Assembly (NCBI GenBank): GCA_034437615.1
Contig: DAOTTW010000012.1
Coordinates: 1-8,079, forward strand
Direction of reading: 5' to 3'
DNA from: DAOTTW01 sp034437615
GTDB taxonomy: Bacteria; Chloroflexota; Anaerolineae; Aggregatilineales; Phototrophicaceae
DNA length: 8,079 nucleotides
The notes beneath the pieces are model-generated. The model did not search any database, was not told where the DNA came from, and saw nothing but the letters and a program-made list of their open reading frames with translations. Made by a program: the position numbers and the translations under genes. This document shows positions 5,315 to 8,079 of this stretch, piece after piece. The first letter of the stretch is position 1; the number at the start of each line of letters is the position of its first letter.

Positions 5315-6515
5315 CGCCAACGCCGATCAATTGCGCCAAGATTTGGTCGAGCACCTTCGGGCGCGTGGCGTCCTCGCAGATCAGCGGGTCGCGGCAGCGT
5401 TCGCGGAGGTGCCGCGCCATCGCTTCTTACCAGGCACCCCCCTGGAAAAAGTCTACAGCGATGCAGCCATCCCGATTAAATCCGACGATCAAGGCATTGT
5501 CGTCAGTTCGTCCAGCCAGCCGCGCATGATGGCCATTATGCTCAATCAGGCAGGTGTGCAGCCCGGTCATAATGTGCTGGAAATCGGCACGGCGACGGGC
5601 TACAACGCCGCCATCACACAGCACATCGTCGGCGACGCTGGCAGCGTGACCTCGCTGGAAATCGACAACGACCTAAGCCGACAGGCCACCAAGAACCTGC
5701 ACAGCGCAGGCTATTCGATGGTCAAGGTCGTGCAGGTGGACGCCGCCGCAGGCTATGCGCCGCGTGCCTCTTATGACCGCATTCTCTCGACGGTGGGCGT
5801 GTGGGACGTGCCGGAGCAGTGGTTGCAGCAACTCAAGCCGGATGGCGTGCTGGTCGTGCCGATTGCGATGGATGGCGTGCAGGCGAGCGCAGCCTTCAAG
5901 CCTCAGCCTGACGGCACATTTTTGAGCGTCGATAATCAGCCCTGTGGCTTTGTGCAATTGCGCGGGGAAGGCACCGGACCCAACACGATGATGCGCGTCG
6001 GCACCACAGCGCTGCATCTGATGGCCGATGACCTGCACAAGATCGACTCAGCAGCGCTGCATATGTTGCTCTCCGACGATCAAGGCTTGTGTCATCTGGA
6101 GACCGTCATCGAGCACTTCGACGATTGGTATGGCTTCCAGCTTTATTTGATGCTGAACGAGCCATCTGGCTACATTTTCGCGGTCTATGTAGTGCCAGAG
6201 GGTCGCAAGCCCTATGGCATGGAATATAGCGGCATGGCCTTGTTTGCGCCTGCTAGCGCGGCCTTCGCGGCCTTTCAAGACCGGGGCAACGTGCACTGCT
6301 TCGCGGGGGCTGACGCAGTGCTGGCCATGCAGGAAAAAGTGGACGAGTGGAAGGCAATCGGGCGTCCACGTGCGCAGGAACTACGAATGCGCCTGATCCC
6401 GCGTGCACAGGGCGAACCGCAGCTTGAACACATTGAGCAGCTCAAGCGTGGCAAAGTCTATGAGCGCCGCCAGCACTATCTGCATGTCTGGCTGGAAGAA
6501 AACACAACCACGTAA
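5304..6515 (+). CDS. Two-domain PIMT-family protein carboxyl O-methyltransferase
   Basis: From ATG 5304 it is 403 residues, about twice a stand-alone protein-L-isoaspartate O-methyltransferase (near 210). The N-terminal half carries the family motifs in order: VPRHRFLPG (36-44), the S-S-Q-P-R motif (70-74) and the SAM-binding loop LEIGTATGYNAA (92-103), with acidic Glu119/Asp121 at the end of the next strand. Enzymes of this family methylate isoaspartyl or aspartyl side chains using S-adenosylmethionine, often to repair aged proteins. The C-terminal about 190 residues form a separate domain, with IEHFDDWYGFQLYLMLNE near its centre, like the extended PIMT homologues found in several bacterial groups; this domain may confer substrate choice. 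An upstream in-frame TTG at 5223 would add 27 residues inside the preceding gene and is unlikely. The 11-base overlap with the small protein suggests coupled translation. Family is clear; repair versus peptide-modifying role is not. Confidence 0.88.
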   Translation: MARNANADQLRQDLVEHLRARGVLADQRVAAAFAEVPRHRFLPGTPLEKVYSDAAIPIKSDDQGIVVSSSSQPRMMAIMLNQAGVQPGHNVLEIGTATGYNAAITQHIVGDAGSVTSLEIDNDLSRQATKNLHSAGYSMVKVVQVDAAAGYAPRASYDRILSTVGVWDVPEQWLQQLKPDGVLVVPIAMDGVQASAAFKPQPDGTFLSVDNQPCGFVQLRGEGTGPNTMMRVGTTALHLMADDLHKIDSAALHMLLSDDQGLCHLETVIEHFDDWYGFQLYLMLNEPSGYIFAVYVVPEGRKPYGMEYSGMALFAPASAAFAAFQDRGNVHCFAGADAVLAMQEKVDEWKAIGRPRAQELRMRLIPRAQGEPQLEHIEQLKRGKVYERRQHYLHVWLEENTTT

Positions 6516-6572
6516 TGATGATCTCATGCAGGGAAGGGCCATAACCCCCCTACATCGTGTGGGCCTGGTCTC

Positions 6573-6623
6573 GTTCACCCGTTCATTTGTTCAATTATTC
6601 ATGTGTTCAGTTCGTTCAGTTCA
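6573..6623. repeat. Octamer repeat GTTCAnnn at a gene 3' end
   Basis: GTTCA occurs at 6573, 6581, 6589 and 6605, with ATTCA filling the expected place at 6597, so five units follow an exact 8-base period. Two more copies at 6614 and 6619 follow with broken spacing. The array covers the stop codon of the minus-strand membrane gene and encodes part of its HELNELNT C-terminus. Confidence 0.6.
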
Positions 6624-6841
6624 TGGATCGCACGCGACTTCACCGCATCCCCGAAGATGGCCAGCCCCGCGTTGAATACGATCAGGCCGAGCGTGCCTTT
6701 GACGAACCAGCGGCGGCCAGCCTGCTTATCATTAGAGGCATCCCCCACCAAGCTCAGCCCGAAACCCGTCAGCAACAGCCCAAGCGGTGCCAGTTGCAGC
6801 CATTTTCTGTAGTCGCTCTGGTTCTGAGTGTTCCCTGCCAT
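6599..6841 (-). CDS. Small two-helix membrane protein of unknown function
   Basis: An 80-residue protein with a polar N-terminus and two predicted transmembrane segments: about residues 14-33 (Leu/Gly-rich, ending SLVG) and 46-67 (FVKGTLGLIVFN onward). They are joined by a short charged loop, D34-ASNDKQAGRR-W45. The pattern of hydrophobic segments with flanking charges is what a real small membrane protein shows, and AGGAG lies upstream on the minus strand (6858-6854), 12 bases before the ATG. It is convergent with the methyltransferase and divergent from the peroxiredoxin. The last residues are written by octamer repeats, so the C-terminus may be variable between strains. I do not recognise a family. 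Overlapping plus-strand frames lack such features. Confidence 0.62.
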   Translation of the reverse strand: MAGNTQNQSDYRKWLQLAPLGLLLTGFGLSLVGDASNDKQAGRRWFVKGTLGLIVFNAGLAIFGDAVKSRAIHELNELNT

Positions 6842-7054
6842 TGTGTCAATTTGCTCCTGTCTTGCGCTTTATCGCTTATCGCGTTGTTGATAATACATAG
6901 GTGATTGTCTCACAGGCGTATCAACCCCGGCGCAACGCACAATGAGAGGCGTTTAAGCATCTCTCAGGCTGAATTCATGCAACTGGGCGGGCTGTTGTCT
7001 ATGATGATAGCGCAAGCAAAAACAGATGACATCGGCCAACAGAAAGCAGGGGTT
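6842..7054. other. Divergent intergenic region before the first peroxiredoxin
   Basis: This 213-base gap separates the small membrane gene from the peroxiredoxin. GATAAT (6889-6894) on the plus strand and TATTAT on the minus strand (6895-6890) occupy nearly the same bases, so a bidirectional promoter is possible, but I found no well-spaced -35 hexamer for either. The peroxiredoxin frame stays open back to a TTG at 6905, with ATGs at 6977 and 7001, but the extra residues have no counterpart in the paralogue. Confidence 0.35.
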
Positions 7055-7534
7055 ATGCTCAACATTGGCGATACAGCGCCGGATTTTGAACTACCGAATC
7101 AAAACGGCAAAATGGTGAAGCTCAGCGATTTTCGCGGCAAGAAGGTCGTGATTTTCTCGTTTCCGAAGGCGAATTCGATGGGTTGCACAATGCAAGCGTG
7201 TGCCTTTCGTGATGAAGCCCCGACACTAAACGACAGCAATGCGGTGGTGCTTGGCCTCAGCCCGGACCCGCAAACCGCTATGAAAAAATTCAAAGAGCGC
7301 CAGAACCTCGCTTACGACCTGTTGAGCGACACCGATCATAGCGTGCTCGAAGCATGGGGGGCCTGGGGGCCGAGTGTGCTGGGGGTGATTAAGCTGCCGC
7401 TTGCCAAACGCTCTTACTGGGTGCTGGATGAAAACGGCGTCGTGATAGATATGAAGATCGACGCAGGCCCGAAGGAAAGCGCAGAGAAGGCGGTTGCGGC
7501 CTTACGCAGTGCATCAGCCGCCACCGGCGATTAA
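7055..7534 (+). CDS. BCP/PrxQ-type thiol peroxiredoxin, copy 1
   Basis: A 159-residue thioredoxin-fold peroxidase that reduces hydroperoxides in the cytoplasm, recycled by thioredoxin or a similar donor. The N-terminus, IGDTAPDFELPNQNG (4-18), is typical of the AhpC/TSA-BCP family. The active site is P37-K-A-N-S41-M-G-C44, with peroxidatic Cys44; Cys49 five residues later is the resolving cysteine of the atypical 2-Cys BCP/PrxQ group. Ser41 replaces the usual Thr, a conservative change. DLLSDTDHSVLEAWGAWG (about 88-105) is also typical. I chose ATG 7055 because it aligns exactly with the start of the adjacent paralogue; a GGGG just upstream is a close and weak ribosome-binding site. Longer forms from 7001, 6977 or TTG 6905 are possible and would add an unconserved extension of up to 50 residues. 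Confidence 0.9.
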   Translation: MLNIGDTAPDFELPNQNGKMVKLSDFRGKKVVIFSFPKANSMGCTMQACAFRDEAPTLNDSNAVVLGLSPDPQTAMKKFKERQNLAYDLLSDTDHSVLEAWGAWGPSVLGVIKLPLAKRSYWVLDENGVVIDMKIDAGPKESAEKAVAALRSASAATGD

Positions 7535-7627
7535 TTGCTGAGGCATCCTGCACGCGATTTGCCGCCTAAACCGCCCTGCACACAAACCTTCAAATATAGC
7601 TAAAACATACACAAAGGAACGCAGATC

Positions 7628-8079
7628 ATGCCGACAATCGGCGAGATGGCCCCCGATTTTGCATTGCCGAATCAGGATGGCGAAACGGTTAAGCTCAGTG
7701 ATTTTCGTGGGAAGCGCGTCGTGCTCTTCGCGTATCCCAAAGCAGGCACCAGCGGCTGCACCACACAGGCTTGCGGCTTCCGGGATGAGATGCCGCGCAT
7801 CGAAGCGGCAAACACGGTGGTGCTTGGCATCAGCCCGGATGCACCGGACGCGCTGAAGCGATGGCAGACCGATGAAAACCTGCCCTATGACTTGCTGAGC
7901 GACCCCGGTCATCAGGTGCTCGAAGCGTGGGGGGCCTGGGGCGAAAAATCCATGTATGGCAAGACGTATATGGGTGTAATTCGCTCGCATTGGGTGATTG
8001 GTGAGGACGGTACGATCATTGATGAGCAACTGAAGGTCAGCCCGAAAAAGAGCGTGGAAAAAGCGCTGAAGGCGCTGGC
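7628..8079 (+). CDS. bcp: BCP/PrxQ-type thiol peroxiredoxin, copy 2 (3' end cut by window)
   Basis: The frame opens at ATG 7628, with AAAGGA at 7613-7618 as a well-spaced ribosome-binding site, and runs off the window after 150 codons. Only a few residues should be missing, since copy 1 has 159. It starts MPTIGEMAPDFALPNQDG and has the active site P37-K-A-G-T41-S-G-C44 with resolving Cys49 in TTQACGFRDE. This is closer to the canonical bacterioferritin-comigratory protein motif than copy 1. The order and spacing of all motifs match copy 1, so the two arose by tandem duplication. The 93-base gap between them has no evident terminator, so they may be co-transcribed. Its role would be thioredoxin-dependent removal of peroxides. 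Confidence 0.92.
   Translation, partial: MPTIGEMAPDFALPNQDGETVKLSDFRGKRVVLFAYPKAGTSGCTTQACGFRDEMPRIEAANTVVLGISPDAPDALKRWQTDENLPYDLLSDPGHQVLEAWGAWGEKSMYGKTYMGVIRSHWVIGEDGTIIDEQLKVSPKKSVEKALKAL

Noticed and set aside
196..6557. Shared CCCTACATCG with similar flanks at about 198-207 and 6548-6557, both near gene 3' ends
   Set aside because: A 10-base match is expected several times by chance in a window of this size, and the flanking similarity is short.
6905..7054. N-terminal extension of peroxiredoxin copy 1 from TTG 6905
   Set aside because: The added 50 residues resemble no signal peptide or conserved domain, and the paralogue starts exactly at the equivalent of ATG 7055.

Overview
The window reads as bacterial chromosome from an organism of moderately high GC. 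My best guess is an uncultured Chloroflexota (Anaerolineae-like) bacterium. That is an inference from the overall look of the genes and from the association of an E2/JAB/E1 cassette with housekeeping genes; no marker gene settles it.

Layout, left to right. Bases 1-76 probably hold the last codons of an upstream gene. Bases 102-177 hold a pair of hairpins joined by a further inverted repeat, like a dispersed REP/BIME-type element. A minus-strand FprA/adrenodoxin-reductase-type ferredoxin-NADP reductase follows (219-1640). A 400-base divergent intergenic region (1671-2070) contains the reductase promoter, a striking purine-rich array of A-tracts phased at 10 bases with GCGCC-containing 20-base repeats, and a likely sigma-70 promoter for the rightward genes.

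The centre of interest is 2071-4895. Three genes form a ubiquitin-like conjugation cassette: an E2-like protein with an evident catalytic Cys; a JAB/JAMM protein fused to a Cys-less E2-like domain and a low-complexity acidic tail; and a ThiF/E1-like adenylating enzyme translationally coupled to it by an ATGA overlap. No beta-grasp ubiquitin-like protein is visible. Several details are atypical: the JAMM motif reads H-x-Q instead of H-x-H, and the E1 has only its four zinc-knuckle cysteines. After a 92-base gap comes a disordered 108-residue protein with an internal RLGGE, whose end overlaps the start of a two-domain PIMT-type protein carboxyl methyltransferase.

The right end is more ordinary: a short two-helix membrane protein on the minus strand, with octamer repeats around its 3' end, and two tandem BCP/PrxQ-type peroxiredoxins, the second cut by the window edge.

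Together the genes suggest protein modification and protein-damage or redox housekeeping more than phage defence: there are no nucleases, toxins, integrases or transposases here. The working hypothesis is that the E1 activates a modifier, E2 accepts it and the JAB protein processes or removes it, with the modifier either encoded elsewhere or represented by the unusual 108-residue protein.
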